A DNA stretch of 64,000 nucleotides from NCBI GenBank assembly GCA_902363135.1, contig CABIZF010000004.1, positions 1 through 64,000 on the forward strand, in the 5' to 3' direction. Origin of the DNA: Lachnospiraceae bacterium (lineage in GTDB: Bacteria; Bacillota; Clostridia; Lachnospirales; Lachnospiraceae). Positions 1-8,914 of the stretch are shown one piece after another. Under the pieces are notes generated by a model. It made no database searches. It saw nothing but the letters and a program-made list of their open reading frames with translations, and was not told the origin of the DNA. The translations under genes were made by a program, and so were the position numbers. Within the stretch, counting starts at the first letter, position 1, and each line of letters begins with the position of its first letter.

Positions 1-116
1 CATAAAAGGAATAAGAATATAGGACAGGGACTGTCCGAATTAACGCCTGTGGAGATAGTAGGTTACGAGGTCTGCGAAGCAGGAAGCCCATTGGCTTTAG
101 ACAATGGGTAGTTCAC
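1..116 (+). mobile_element. Right end of an IS200/IS605-family element (partial)
   Basis: The stretch holds a short hairpin, CCCATTG at 87-93 pairing with CAATGGG at 102-108, followed by TAGTTCAC ending at 116. This is the usual terminal hairpin and end of IS605-type right ends, the same region that yields the guide-RNA scaffold for TnpB. The matching right end at 56347 has the same layout next to a complete tnpB. The tnpB of this copy would lie to the left, outside the window. The next gene begins 41 bp beyond the end. Confidence 0.7.
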
Positions 117-157
117 CTTCTTTACAATTACTCTCTCAGAAAGGATACCTTATTGCT

Positions 158-1036
158 ATGTCAAATACAGAAGCAACCACCGTAAAAATGCCTCATATCC
201 AACTGGATGCTTCCATCCATACAACCGCTGCAATTCTTCCCGGCGATCCGGCGCGGGTCGATGCGATCGCCGCGTTTCTCACGGATGTCCGCGAGGAAGG
301 CTTCAACCGCGAATACAAAAGTATCACCGGCACCTACAAAGGCCGTCGGATTCTCGCCATTTCCACCGGAATGGGAGGGCCATCCACCGCGATCTGTGTC
401 GAAGAGCTGGCTGATCTCGGTGTCACCGATCTGATCCGCATCGGCAGCTGTGGTGCGCTTCAGCGCGATTTAAGACTCGGCCAGCTCGTCATCTGCGACC
501 GCGCAGTCTGCGATGACGGAACAAGCCAGACCTACCTTGATACATTTGCCTACGCAGCCCCGGAGCTTGCATATCTCAGGAAACCGGACCATAATGGCAT
601 TTCTTTTACAGACACAGACGCTGTCTCCACAGATGCCGATATCGCGGCAAGGCAGCGCCCGAACGCCATCTGCTGTGCATCTGCCGATTCGTCGCTCACC
701 AACGCCTGCATTGCGATGGCCCAAAAGCTCCGGCTTCCCTATGCAGTCGGCCCGACCCGCAGCCATGATGCACTCTATCTGAAGAAAAAACCGGAGCTTG
801 ATGCCTTTTATTCCACAAAGGGCGTTTTCGCCTCCGATATGGAGACTGCGTCTCTCTTTGCTGTCGGAGCAATCCGACACCTCCGCACCGCCAGCATTTT
901 AAATACCGTTGTCGAATGGGAGGCTGACCTGCGCGATGGCATCTCCTCCTACAAGGATGGGGAAGCTGCCGCTGCACGTGGCGAACAGTACGAAATTTTA
1001 CTGGCGCTTGAGACGCTCGCCGACATCCCCTGCTAA
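158..1036 (+). CDS. Nucleoside phosphorylase, uridine phosphorylase-like
   Basis: A 292-residue NP-I family phosphorylase that would split a nucleoside with phosphate into base and ribose-1-phosphate in the cytoplasm. Family motifs in order are LPGDPARV near residue 27, GMGGPSTAI near 70, RIGSCGAL near 95 and SDMETASLF near 230, the last being the glutamate/methionine ribose-binding stretch. The start at 158 is chosen because GAAAGGA lies about 12 bases upstream; an earlier in-frame ATG at 104 lies inside the IS right end. Uridine specificity is inferred from overall resemblance. The gene ends 11 bp before the next one, so the two are probably co-transcribed. Confidence 0.8.
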   Translation: MSNTEATTVKMPHIQLDASIHTTAAILPGDPARVDAIAAFLTDVREEGFNREYKSITGTYKGRRILAISTGMGGPSTAICVEELADLGVTDLIRIGSCGALQRDLRLGQLVICDRAVCDDGTSQTYLDTFAYAAPELAYLRKPDHNGISFTDTDAVSTDADIAARQRPNAICCASADSSLTNACIAMAQKLRLPYAVGPTRSHDALYLKKKPELDAFYSTKGVFASDMETASLFAVGAIRHLRTASILNTVVEWEADLRDGISSYKDGEAAAARGEQYEILLALETLADIPC

Positions 1037-1047
1037 GGAGGTGGACT

Positions 1048-3855
1048 GTGCAAACGGAAACTGCTGATTTTAACAAAAAGAAACGGTATTTTTTTTACAT
1101 CCTGATGTTCTTCATCTTTGGATGGTTTTTTTTCATGCAATTGTTTGGAACAGACGAACGGCATCTGGATCAGCCTTCCGGCTCCATTTTTTATACCGGA
1201 AGCTTTACCTGGGAGAAGCCGGACGGCAGCCGCGAAAGCATCGATGTTCCGGGACGGTACGATGTCCCGGCAGGAACAACCATGGTGCTCCTTACACAGC
1301 TGCCTTCCGACTTTTCAGCGACCTCGCTCGCGATCCGCTCCTCTTTGCAGGATATCCGCTTTTATATTGATGGCGTTCTCCGCGTCGAATACAGCACCGG
1401 TGGTACCCGTCTGTTCGGAAAGACCTCCGCCAGCCGATACGTCTTCTGTCCCATCTCTGCCGCTGATGCCGGAAAGGAGCTTCGCATTGAGCTGACGACC
1501 TGGGCGCATCAGTATTCCGGTGTGGTAAATGATATTTATTGTGGCGATAAAGCTAACATCTGGCATACCATCTTTGACCGCTATGAGCTGGAAACGTTCA
1601 TTGCCTTCTTTATCCTGTTTGCCGGACTGGCAACGATCCTGTTCAGCTTCGCACTCGGTGTCGTCTATAAAACAAGCTTTGATATGGAATACCTCGGCTG
1701 GTGTATGTTCATGGGCGCTACATGGATGCTCGGAGAATCGAAGCTGCGGCAAATATTCGTTTCAAACGCCTCTTCCTTAGGCGCATTGTGCTTCGTGATG
1801 ATTCAGCTCGTCCCAGTGCCGATCCTTTTTTACGCGGACAGCATACAGCACATACAGCATCATCGGCTCTACACATACCTCGGCGGCATCGCCGTACTGA
1901 ATTTTGCCGTAAGCGCGCTTCTGCTCATCACCGGAACCGCCGATTATATCGAAACGCTTCCGGCAGGACTGTTTATCCTTGCCGCTGTGCTGCTCACAAT
2001 ATTTGTAAATCTTGTAAAATACATGCGTGCCAGCAAAAGCAAAGCGGATCGCCTACTGCTGCTCGGCCTGCTCCTGGCGATCCTCTGCGTACTCATTGAA
2101 TCTGTTTCTGTCTATTATGTCGTACTCATCTCCGGACTGTTCGTCAGCGCGGGCATGCTCATCTTGTTCTTCGTCAACATCCTCCGCACCATAAAAAACG
2201 TGCAGAATATGGAACAACAACGCCGGGAAGCGGAAATCCTGCGCAGCCGACAGCAGACAGAAAACATGTACCTGCAGATGATTCAGACCCTTGCCGCCAC
2301 GGTCGAGGCCAAGGATACCTACACCCGCGGCCACTCCTTGCGCGTAGCAGAGTATGCCGCACAGCTCGCCGGAGAGCTCGGCTGGACAGAAACTGACATC
2401 AATAATCTGAAAAAAGCTGTCACCCTGCACGACATCGGTAAAATCGGTATCCCTGATCAGATATGGAACAAACCGACCAAGCTGACCGATGATGAATACG
2501 TCCTGGTCAGGGAGCATACCGTCATTGGCGCAGAAATCTTACACGATATCAAGTGGATCGACCATCTTTCGGAAATCGTCCGCAGCCACCATGAGCGCTA
2601 TGATGGTTCCGGCTATCCGGACGGTCTTGTCGGCGAAGAAATTCCGATCCACGCACGGATTGCAGCCATCGCAGACAGCTATGATGCGATGAATACCAGA
2701 CACCTTTACCGGAACAGCCTGTCGCCTGAAGCCATCCGCGAGGAATTTCTTAAAAATCGTGGCCGGCAGTTTGACCCGGAGCTGACAGATCTTTTCCTGC
2801 GGCTGATGGATGAACACCGTCTCAACAGCCCGACAGCACCTTTGACTGCTGCCGATACCTCCGAACTTTCTGCCGTCGATTCCACAATCGGAAAATTCAT
2901 TTCCGATGTGATGAGCACGATGAAATCGCAGGAGGACGCCGCCAGCTACGACTTTCTGACCCGACTGCCCATGCGCCACTTAGGTGAACGGCTTGTGGCA
3001 GAATTCATGCAGGAACACAGCGGCTACCTCGTTTTCATCGATATGGACAACCTGAAAAAGATCAATGACCTCTACGGACATAAGGCCGGAGACCGCGCAT
3101 TGAAGCTGCTCGGCGGGCTGCTCGCAGATTATCACGAGGCCGCCGTTGCCTGTCGACTGGGCGGAGACGAATTTCTGCTCTTTGTGCCGGAGATCAGCCG
3201 GGAGCAGATTTCCCGGCAAATGCGTGAGCTCTTTGCCCGATTCCGTCAGCTCACAGCGGACGATGTGGAGGTGAACTGCGCTTCCCTCTCTGCCGGACTG
3301 TGCATGTGCACCAAGGGCGATTCCTTTGAAGAGTGCTATTCCAAAGCCGACAAGGCGCTCTATTATGTAAAGCAAAATGGCAAAAATCAGTTTTTCTTTT
3401 ACCAGCAGATCAACCGACGCGATCTCGCCTCCGGCACCGGCAGGGATCTGGCTCTCGTAGCAAAATCGCTTCACGACACCGGCACTTACCTCGGCGCACT
3501 TGACCTCAATTACCGCGATTTCGCCCGTCAGTACGAATACATGCGCCAGCTGGGTGCACGCAGCGACTGTCGCTGCTACCTCGTCATGGTCACAATGGAC
3601 ATCGCCGTGGACACCCTCCCGCACATCGAGGCCATCGAGCACTCTCTTGCGTGCATGGAACAGGCCATCCGCCATACGATCCGCCGCGTCGACATGTGCA
3701 CCCGCTACAGCGCCATGCAATATCTCATCATCCTCTTTGAACCCGCAGAAGCTCAGATTCCAAAAGTCATGGAACGAGTCTTCACACAGTATTATCAGCT
3801 GTACGATGAGAAGAGCCTTGTGCCGCGGTATGAGTATCTGGCGATGACAAGCTAG
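1048..3855 (+). CDS. Membrane HD-GYP phosphodiesterase with GGDEF domain and a degenerate C-terminal domain
   Basis: A 935-residue cyclic-di-GMP signalling protein, GTG start behind AAGGAGG. Residues 14-32 form a membrane anchor, about 33-175 an extracellular beta-rich sensor, and about 180-370 several membrane helices. A coiled linker precedes an HD-GYP domain: GHSLRV near 428, HDIGKIGIP near 460 and HHERYDGSGYP near 513, all metal ligands present. A GGDEF domain follows with LGGDEF near 704; no RxxD inhibitory site is seen before it. The last 150 residues resemble a third, decayed cyclase domain with YSAMQY where GGDEF would be. Both synthesis and breakdown of c-di-GMP are possible on motif grounds; the net activity cannot be told. 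Confidence 0.85.
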   Translation: MQTETADFNKKKRYFFYILMFFIFGWFFFMQLFGTDERHLDQPSGSIFYTGSFTWEKPDGSRESIDVPGRYDVPAGTTMVLLTQLPSDFSATSLAIRSSLQDIRFYIDGVLRVEYSTGGTRLFGKTSASRYVFCPISAADAGKELRIELTTWAHQYSGVVNDIYCGDKANIWHTIFDRYELETFIAFFILFAGLATILFSFALGVVYKTSFDMEYLGWCMFMGATWMLGESKLRQIFVSNASSLGALCFVMIQLVPVPILFYADSIQHIQHHRLYTYLGGIAVLNFAVSALLLITGTADYIETLPAGLFILAAVLLTIFVNLVKYMRASKSKADRLLLLGLLLAILCVLIESVSVYYVVLISGLFVSAGMLILFFVNILRTIKNVQNMEQQRREAEILRSRQQTENMYLQMIQTLAATVEAKDTYTRGHSLRVAEYAAQLAGELGWTETDINNLKKAVTLHDIGKIGIPDQIWNKPTKLTDDEYVLVREHTVIGAEILHDIKWIDHLSEIVRSHHERYDGSGYPDGLVGEEIPIHARIAAIADSYDAMNTRHLYRNSLSPEAIREEFLKNRGRQFDPELTDLFLRLMDEHRLNSPTAPLTAADTSELSAVDSTIGKFISDVMSTMKSQEDAASYDFLTRLPMRHLGERLVAEFMQEHSGYLVFIDMDNLKKINDLYGHKAGDRALKLLGGLLADYHEAAVACRLGGDEFLLFVPEISREQISRQMRELFARFRQLTADDVEVNCASLSAGLCMCTKGDSFEECYSKADKALYYVKQNGKNQFFFYQQINRRDLASGTGRDLALVAKSLHDTGTYLGALDLNYRDFARQYEYMRQLGARSDCRCYLVMVTMDIAVDTLPHIEAIEHSLACMEQAIRHTIRRVDMCTRYSAMQYLIILFEPAEAQIPKVMERVFTQYYQLYDEKSLVPRYEYLAMTS

Positions 3856-3920
3856 TACATATTAGTCCGGTTAATTTTTATCTTCTGTCTTTTAGAAATG
3901 TTTATCTGCTTGATTTTTAG

Positions 3921-3948
3921 CGCCGGTCAATATTTGACCGGCGTTTTT
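3921..3948 (+). terminator. Rho-independent terminator after the HD-GYP gene
   Basis: CGCCGGTCAA pairs with TTGACCGGCG around a short loop and is followed by a run of five T. It closes the phosphorylase/HD-GYP unit. Confidence 0.85.
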
Positions 3949-3995
3949 ATGTAGTATCGAAAACTATATTATAAAGAAAAAGAAACAATTAAACA

Positions 3996-4046
3996 TTGAC
4001 ATTAATATCCGAAAAGCGTATACTATCAAATAGTTTGATAATCAAA
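3996..4046 (+). promoter_or_regulatory. Sigma-A promoter with overlapping palindromic operator
   Basis: TTGACA at 3996-4001, a 17-bp spacer and TATACT at 4019-4024 give a near-consensus promoter. Directly over and after the -10 box lie two overlapping dyads: TATCAAA-tag-TTTGATA at 4024-4040 and TTTGATAATCAAA at 4034-4046, a perfect 6+1+6 palindrome. The second resembles the box bound by FabT, the MarR-family regulator of fatty-acid genes in streptococci. The position would block RNA polymerase. Identity of the regulator is inference. Confidence 0.65.
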
Positions 4047-4070
4047 ATATGATCACAGGAGATACGATGT

Positions 4071-5141
4071 ATGAAATCGGATAAAAAGAGATTAAATGCG
4101 CTTCAGATTGGAGAACTGATAGCTGAGAAACCAATTATACAAGGTGGAATGGGGGTTGGCGTTAGCCGCAGCAGCCTTGCCGGAGCAGTGGCCGCTGAAG
4201 GTGGTGTAGGAATCATCTCTACCGCACAGATTGGTTATGATGAAGATGGCTTCGAACATAATCCGGCTGAATGTAATCGAATCGCTATAAGAAAACACAT
4301 TGCCCGTGCCAAAGAAATTGCAAACGGTAACGGTCTTGTTGGTGTGAATATTATGGTTGCACTGAAGCATTACAAAGAACATGTGCAGGAGGCTGTAAGT
4401 GCAGGTGCAGATGTTATCATCAGTGGCGCCGGACTTCCAATGAATCTTCCTGAGCTTATAGGAAAAAGCTCTGTTAAAATTGCTCCCATAGTTTCGTCCA
4501 GAAGAGCAACTCAGCTCATACTGAAAATGTGGGCTCATCGCTACGGGAGAACCGCTGATTTTATTGTAGTAGAGGGACCAAAAGCAGGCGGTCATCTTGG
4601 CTTCTCCCGCGAGCAGTTAGCGGACATGGAAAACCTTGATTATGATGCAGAAATCAAAGATATTATTTCATGTAAGAAAATATACGAAGAAATGTTTAAT
4701 ACCAAAATTCCGGTAATTGTTGCCGGGGGTATTTTTGACAGACAGGATATCGATCATGTAATCGAACTGGGGGCGGATGGTGTTCAGATAGCCAGCAGAT
4801 TTGTTGCAACCGCAGAATGTGATGCTTCTGATGCCTATAAGCAGGCTTATATTGATGCCGGAAAAGAAGACATCCAGATTATACAGAGTCCGGTAGGAAT
4901 GCCGGGAAGAGCCCTCAGAAATGATTTTATAAAAAATCTGGAGGTGGCCAGAAAGTCTGTTAAAAAATGTTATAACTGTCTTGAAAAATGTGATCCGCGC
5001 ACAGTACCGTATTGTATTACAAAAGCATTGATAGATGCGGTAAAAGGAGATATTAAAAACGGACTGATTTTTTGCGGTGAAAATGTAGATCGGATCCGTA
5101 AGATGACTACCGTACATGATCTGATGGAAGAGCTCTGCTGA
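4071..5141 (+). CDS. NAD(P)H-dependent flavin oxidoreductase, nitronate monooxygenase/FabK-like
   Basis: A 356-residue FMN-binding TIM-barrel protein of the nitronate monooxygenase / enoyl-ACP reductase II family. Seen: PIIQGGMGVGVS near residue 23 (FMN loop), VSAGADVIISGAG near 108, VEGPKAGGHLG near 169 with the usual catalytic histidine, VAGGI near 221 and GADGVQIASRF near 239 (phosphate-binding). A cysteine-rich C-terminal stretch, CYNCLEKCDPRTVPYC near 303, is found in a clostridial subgroup. Start at 4071 follows AGGAG by nine bases. The gene is clearly more AT-rich than its neighbours, which may mean transfer. Role in fatty-acid reduction versus nitronate detoxification cannot be settled here. 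Confidence 0.8.
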   Translation: MKSDKKRLNALQIGELIAEKPIIQGGMGVGVSRSSLAGAVAAEGGVGIISTAQIGYDEDGFEHNPAECNRIAIRKHIARAKEIANGNGLVGVNIMVALKHYKEHVQEAVSAGADVIISGAGLPMNLPELIGKSSVKIAPIVSSRRATQLILKMWAHRYGRTADFIVVEGPKAGGHLGFSREQLADMENLDYDAEIKDIISCKKIYEEMFNTKIPVIVAGGIFDRQDIDHVIELGADGVQIASRFVATAECDASDAYKQAYIDAGKEDIQIIQSPVGMPGRALRNDFIKNLEVARKSVKKCYNCLEKCDPRTVPYCITKALIDAVKGDIKNGLIFCGENVDRIRKMTTVHDLMEELC

Positions 5142-5152
5142 TCAGTAACAGT

Positions 5153-5208
5153 AAAAGCTTCATTCAGGCGTCGCTGCAGCAGTGCAATCCGTTCTGAATG
5201 AGGCTTTT
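5153..5208. terminator. Long stem-loop terminator between convergent genes
   Basis: AAAAGCTTCATTCAG at 5153-5167 pairs, with one mismatch, with CTGAATGAGGCTTTT at 5194-5208. The A and T runs on both flanks allow use on either strand, separating the flavin oxidoreductase from the convergent pseudogene. Confidence 0.7.
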
Positions 5209-5318
5209 ATAAATATATAACCATTATAATTTTTCAACCACTACCCTGCATCTGGGCTTTCCGGCTCGACGATAATATCCGCAAACCCGTCTCCTGCTTC
5301 CACATTTGATTTTACACT

Positions 5319-6575
5319 TCAGTCGAAATTACAACGCAGAAGCCCTAACAGAACCCCGTGATAAAATATTTCCTTTTCTTCATCCCGTGCCTTCGTATCA
5401 AGGATACTGATCATATTGCCAAGTATTTTTGTCAGACGCGCTTCGATTTCTTTTGCATTTCCATCTGTAAATGCCTGTAAAAAAGCTCTGATCGGCTCTG
5501 TATCTTGCAGGACTGTGTCCCGGAACCATTCCTGTATCTGCAGTTTATAAACTTCCAGAACCTCTTTGTTTGGAATTCTCAGTCTATAATCTCCCTGCTC
5601 CGTCCTGCCTGTGTCAGATACCCGGTCGTAAATAAGACACTCCAAAGATTGTTGATACTGTTATCAATTTCATCATAGGTCAGCTCCAGCCGAATCTGCT
5701 TTTCGATCAATTCTCCTGCAATCAGCGCTTCTATTTCATCGCGCGTCGTCTTGTCTGCTTTTTCAATAAAACGTTTTTCGAGATCATTTCCGCTTGTGTT
5801 GATCCAATATGCCTGCGGCGCCGCTGTCGGCTCCCCGCAAAGCCGATCCACATGGCTGATCACATCCCATGGACAATATATATCCGCATTGCCAAAGTGA
5901 TAGCCATCATACCATTCCTTCGTCTCTTCCATATGCGACTCTAGATGATATGCCTCAAGAAGTATTTTTACTTCTTCATCCGTAAATCCAAAATACTCAT
6001 CAAAGCGGGCATCTGTGCTCGCCAACACTTTTAAATTATTCAATCCGGTAAAGATACTCTCTTTCGAAACCCGAAGGCACCCGGTCAACACCGCAAAATA
6101 CAGAAAGTCATTCGTCTTTAGCGACTGTCCGAACATTCCACGTATCAGCGATACCATTTCCCGATAATATCCATGCTGAAACGCCTTATCCAGCGGTACA
6201 TCATACTCGTCCATCAAAAGGATGATTTTCTGCCCGTAATGCCGGTATAGAAGCTGAGAGATCGTCTGTATTGCAGATACGAGGAGCAGTTCATCCATCG
6301 TATATCGTCCATCCGACAGCGCGGTCAAGGCCTGATACATCTTCTTTTCATTTTCCGACAATCGGTCACTGTCAGCCAGAAAGCCAAATCGTTCCGCTTC
6401 TTTAGCGATCAGCTCTGTGAGACGGTATCTGGCCTCCTCAAATGTAAGACCATCCACATTTTTCAGTGAGAGGAACACAACCGGAAATTTTCCAAGATAC
6501 GTTTCACACAGTTCTTTGTTCTGCGAAATAAAAAGGCCAGCGAAGTCCATATTGATCAGAGCTTTACAATGAGCA
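5319..6575 (-). pseudogene. Broken AAA-ATPase / PD-(D/E)XK nuclease-like protein
   Basis: Remnant of the large clostridial and Bacteroides family of 'AAA-ATPase-like' proteins with a C-terminal nuclease-like domain, whose role is unknown. The readable part begins near 6560 with FAGLFISQNKELCE, so about 60-80 N-terminal residues including the Walker A loop are missing. Walker B, LLMDEYD, is present. Near 5595-5605 the frame shifts: one frame ends GYLTQAGRS and the next continues EQGDYRLRIP. The C-terminal part stops at 5319, short of the usual end. Two independent defects argue against a simple sequencing error. The missing 5' part coincides with the 3' end of the upstream kinase gene, suggesting a deletion that joined the two. 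Confidence 0.75.
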
Positions 6576-6581
6576 GGGTGC

Positions 6582-7457
6582 TCACACTGCTCCCGCATGC
6601 CCCACACACTCCGCCGCACACGCTGTTCCTTTCTCACAGCACTCCCATAGGCTCTTCTGCTCCAGAAGCCCTGCAATGAAGCCTGCGACAAAGCTGTCGC
6701 CTGCTCCGGTGGAGTCGATAGCTTTGACCGGGTGGGCTGGCATGTGAAATCGCTCGGTGTCGCTGCAGGCGTAGCAGCCGTCTTTGCCCGCTTTGACGAT
6801 GACGGTGCGGATGCCCATCGCATGAAGCGCCTCAGCCATCTCCATGTAATCCTGCTTGCCGGTGAAGAGGGCGGCTTCGTTTTCGTTCGGAAACAGGTAG
6901 TCAATCAATGGAAGTATCTCCGAAATATCCTGCGGCATAAGCTGTCGGAAGGTCGGGATCTTTGTGTCGGCACAGAGAATCGCACCTGCTTTTTTTGCTT
7001 CCCGGACCAGATTGATGACAGTCTCTTTCTGATCCAGCGGCGCGCGGAACAGACTCGCGAGTGAGACGACAGATGCGCCGTGTACGACGGATGGATCCGG
7101 GATATAGCCGGTCAGCATCGTTGCCTCGCTGTTGCAGGACTCCCGGGAACCGTCCGGATGCACGGTCAAATTTGCGATCGGAGTCGCCAGCTTAGAAAGG
7201 CGAGATACGTGTGATACGTCGATACCCCTTTCCATCGCCGTCTGATATACGAGGTTTCCGGCGACGTCTTCTCCCAGTCCGCAGACGAGCGATACCGGAA
7301 TACCCATTTTTGCGAGAAGCGAGGCTTCATTTAATGCATCGCCTCCGGTATTTAAGCTGATGGACTGTGCCCGATACACACGCTCCCGCCACGGCTCTTT
7401 GCCACGGGTGATGCAGTCTACGAGCGCCTGCCCGATGCACACGACTTTCTTTTTCAT
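6582..7457 (-). CDS. PfkB-family carbohydrate kinase
   Basis: A 291-residue ribokinase/fructokinase-type kinase that would phosphorylate a sugar with ATP. It shows LNTGGDALNEA near residue 35 (first PfkB signature), a nucleotide-binding NENEAAL near 190, and the second signature DSTGAGDSFVAGF near 248 with the catalytic aspartate. The ATG at 7457 follows AAAGGAG. The family is usually 310-330 residues; this one ends VGHAGAV, some 10-20 residues early, exactly where the adjoining pseudogene starts, so the tail may have been trimmed by the same deletion. The substrate cannot be read from the sequence. Confidence 0.8.
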   Translation of the reverse strand: MKKKVVCIGQALVDCITRGKEPWRERVYRAQSISLNTGGDALNEASLLAKMGIPVSLVCGLGEDVAGNLVYQTAMERGIDVSHVSRLSKLATPIANLTVHPDGSRESCNSEATMLTGYIPDPSVVHGASVVSLASLFRAPLDQKETVINLVREAKKAGAILCADTKIPTFRQLMPQDISEILPLIDYLFPNENEAALFTGKQDYMEMAEALHAMGIRTVIVKAGKDGCYACSDTERFHMPAHPVKAIDSTGAGDSFVAGFIAGLLEQKSLWECCEKGTACAAECVGHAGAV

Positions 7458-7627
7458 AGAAACCAGACTCCTTTTCTTACTGCTATAAGCAAAAACTACA
7501 CCTTAGAATCTGCCAGATAGAAAGATTATAAAGGGTAGGAAACCTCAAAATTCATTCCATTTCAAGAATGTCCCGACATTCTTAAACCTGCATTTCGATT
7601 GTTTGTAGAGCTCTGTATAAAATAATT
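7458..7627. other. Intergenic with perfect small palindrome
   Basis: AAGAATGTC-cc-GACATTCTT near 7564-7583 is a perfect 9-bp stem. A near copy, AAGAATGCC-tc-GGCATTCTT, lies near 14411-14430 beside nhaC. No T-run follows either, so they look like members of a dispersed palindromic repeat rather than terminators. Confidence 0.5.
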
Positions 7628-8554
7628 CTACTTCTCTCCCAGAATCTCCGCTTTCCGCTCCAGCAGCTCATCCCCCATCAGCTGCCGCTCCACATTCTCA
7701 AATCCGAGGCGTTCGATCGTATTTGCAAACCGCTCGCCCGGCTGTCCCTGTTCGCGGTAGAGAAGGATTGCTTTTTCGATGACATTCAGTGCCTCTTCTT
7801 TATCGGTAAAAATTTTGCTTAAGGCTCTTCCTCTGGCTACCTGCTTGCCCCAGCGGCCGCCGATGTAAATCTTGAAGCCGTACTGTCCGTCTGTAATCGA
7901 ATCGAATCTGCAATTGCCGATGCACCGACCGCAGTGATTACACTTTTCCTCATCGCGGTGAAGGATGCCGTCTACGACTTTGGACGCACCGATCGGACAG
8001 GCTGCAGCTACGCTGCACTTTTTGCAGCCCTTGCAGCGGCTTTTATCAAAGTTCGGGATACGCTGGCCGATGATGCCGAGATCGTTCAGATCCGGCTTGA
8101 CACAGTTGTTCGGGCAGCCGCCGACCGCGATCTTAAATTTGTGCGGAAGCGCGACGCCATGGTAGCCCTCGTAAAAACGATGGTGAATCTCCTCAGACAG
8201 TGCAAAGGAGTCAAGCAGGCCGTACTGACAGGTCGTTCCCTTGCAGGAGACGATCGGACGGACCTTTGCACCGGTACCGCCGGTCTGCAGGCCTGCCTTT
8301 GCAATGTAAGCCTGAAACGCCTCGACATTTTCATATGGAATGCCCTGTACCTCCACAGTAAGACGAGTCGTAAACGCCATATTTCCATTTCCATATTTTT
8401 CCGCGGCTTCTGTAATACACGCCATCTGTACTGTATTTACCTTTCCATTTACCGTAATGACACGGGCTGAAAAATTGTCTGTCCCCTTATTATTTAAAAA
8501 ACCAAGTCCCTTTAAACGTTTTTCTTCTTCTTTGCTGATCGTAAGCGCTGCCAT
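7628..8554 (-). CDS. Siroheme and 4Fe-4S protein, sulfite/nitrite reductase-like
   Basis: A 308-residue small sulfite/nitrite reductase-type protein. An N-terminal ferredoxin-like half (residues 1-95) carries the family TRLTVEVQGI stretch. The siroheme-linked cluster cysteines are CKGTTC near 109 and GGCPNNC near 147. Two ferredoxin-type 4Fe-4S motifs follow, CKGCKKCSVAAACP near 172 and CNHCGRCIGNC near 196. The first siroheme motif reads C-X4-C, one residue shorter than the C-X5-C of E. coli sulfite reductase. The start at 8554 follows AAAGGAA by eight bases; an in-frame extension to 8758 runs through repeat DNA and is not counted. Electron donor and true substrate are unknown. Confidence 0.75.
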   Translation of the reverse strand: MAALTISKEEEKRLKGLGFLNNKGTDNFSARVITVNGKVNTVQMACITEAAEKYGNGNMAFTTRLTVEVQGIPYENVEAFQAYIAKAGLQTGGTGAKVRPIVSCKGTTCQYGLLDSFALSEEIHHRFYEGYHGVALPHKFKIAVGGCPNNCVKPDLNDLGIIGQRIPNFDKSRCKGCKKCSVAAACPIGASKVVDGILHRDEEKCNHCGRCIGNCRFDSITDGQYGFKIYIGGRWGKQVARGRALSKIFTDKEEALNVIEKAILLYREQGQPGERFANTIERLGFENVERQLMGDELLERKAEILGEK

Positions 8555-8914
8555 AATTTCGTTTCCTTTCTGATCTTCTGTTTTTTTGAACGCAAATAAG
8601 CATTCCCCCGCTTCAAATGCGCGGAGCACTAAGCGGCGAGTGAGGGGGATGCTTATGCCCATGCTCCAAAGCTGCGAGAATCCTGCCGGCAGAACTGCCG
8701 ACATTTCCAGATATTGTAACATCTCCCCTCCCTTTTGTCCATGAATGTCGGTCATCAAAGATTTTTTCGTTTTCGCTGTCCTCTTTTTCTATTCCATGAT
8801 AGAATGATGATACAAGGGTCAAAAGGTCATGCATTTCATGCTTGCATGAAAAAGCATGACTTATTGACCCGCAAAACACCTTAATATAACCAATCCGCGT
8901 CAGGAGGGTTTCTC
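8555..8914. repeat. 360-bp intergenic region made of two palindromic repeats
   Basis: At 8588-8660 ATAAGCATTCCCCCG and CTTCAA face GGGGGATGCTTAT as a large inverted repeat; half of it recurs inverted at 38569-38599 and at 54365-54386. At 8811-8880 there is a 70-bp unit, ACAAGGGTCAAAA ... GCATGAAAAAGCATGA ... TGACCCGCAAAA, that recurs nearly unchanged at 42090-42159, more diverged at 41811-41880 and shortened and inverted at 10217-10250. The second unit lies just before the histidine kinase start and is likely within its leader. Confidence 0.65.

Noticed and set aside
2980..3720. Long open frame antisense to the HD-GYP/GGDEF gene
   Set aside because: No family resemblance and no start signal; it mirrors the GC-rich third-codon bias of the real gene. 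The same applies to the antisense frames at 4092-4595, 23090-23614, 28082-28990, 30423-31280 and 38757-39581.
8555..8758. N-terminal extension of the siroheme protein
   Set aside because: The extra 68 codons run through palindromic repeat DNA, and a good ribosome site precedes the ATG at 8554.
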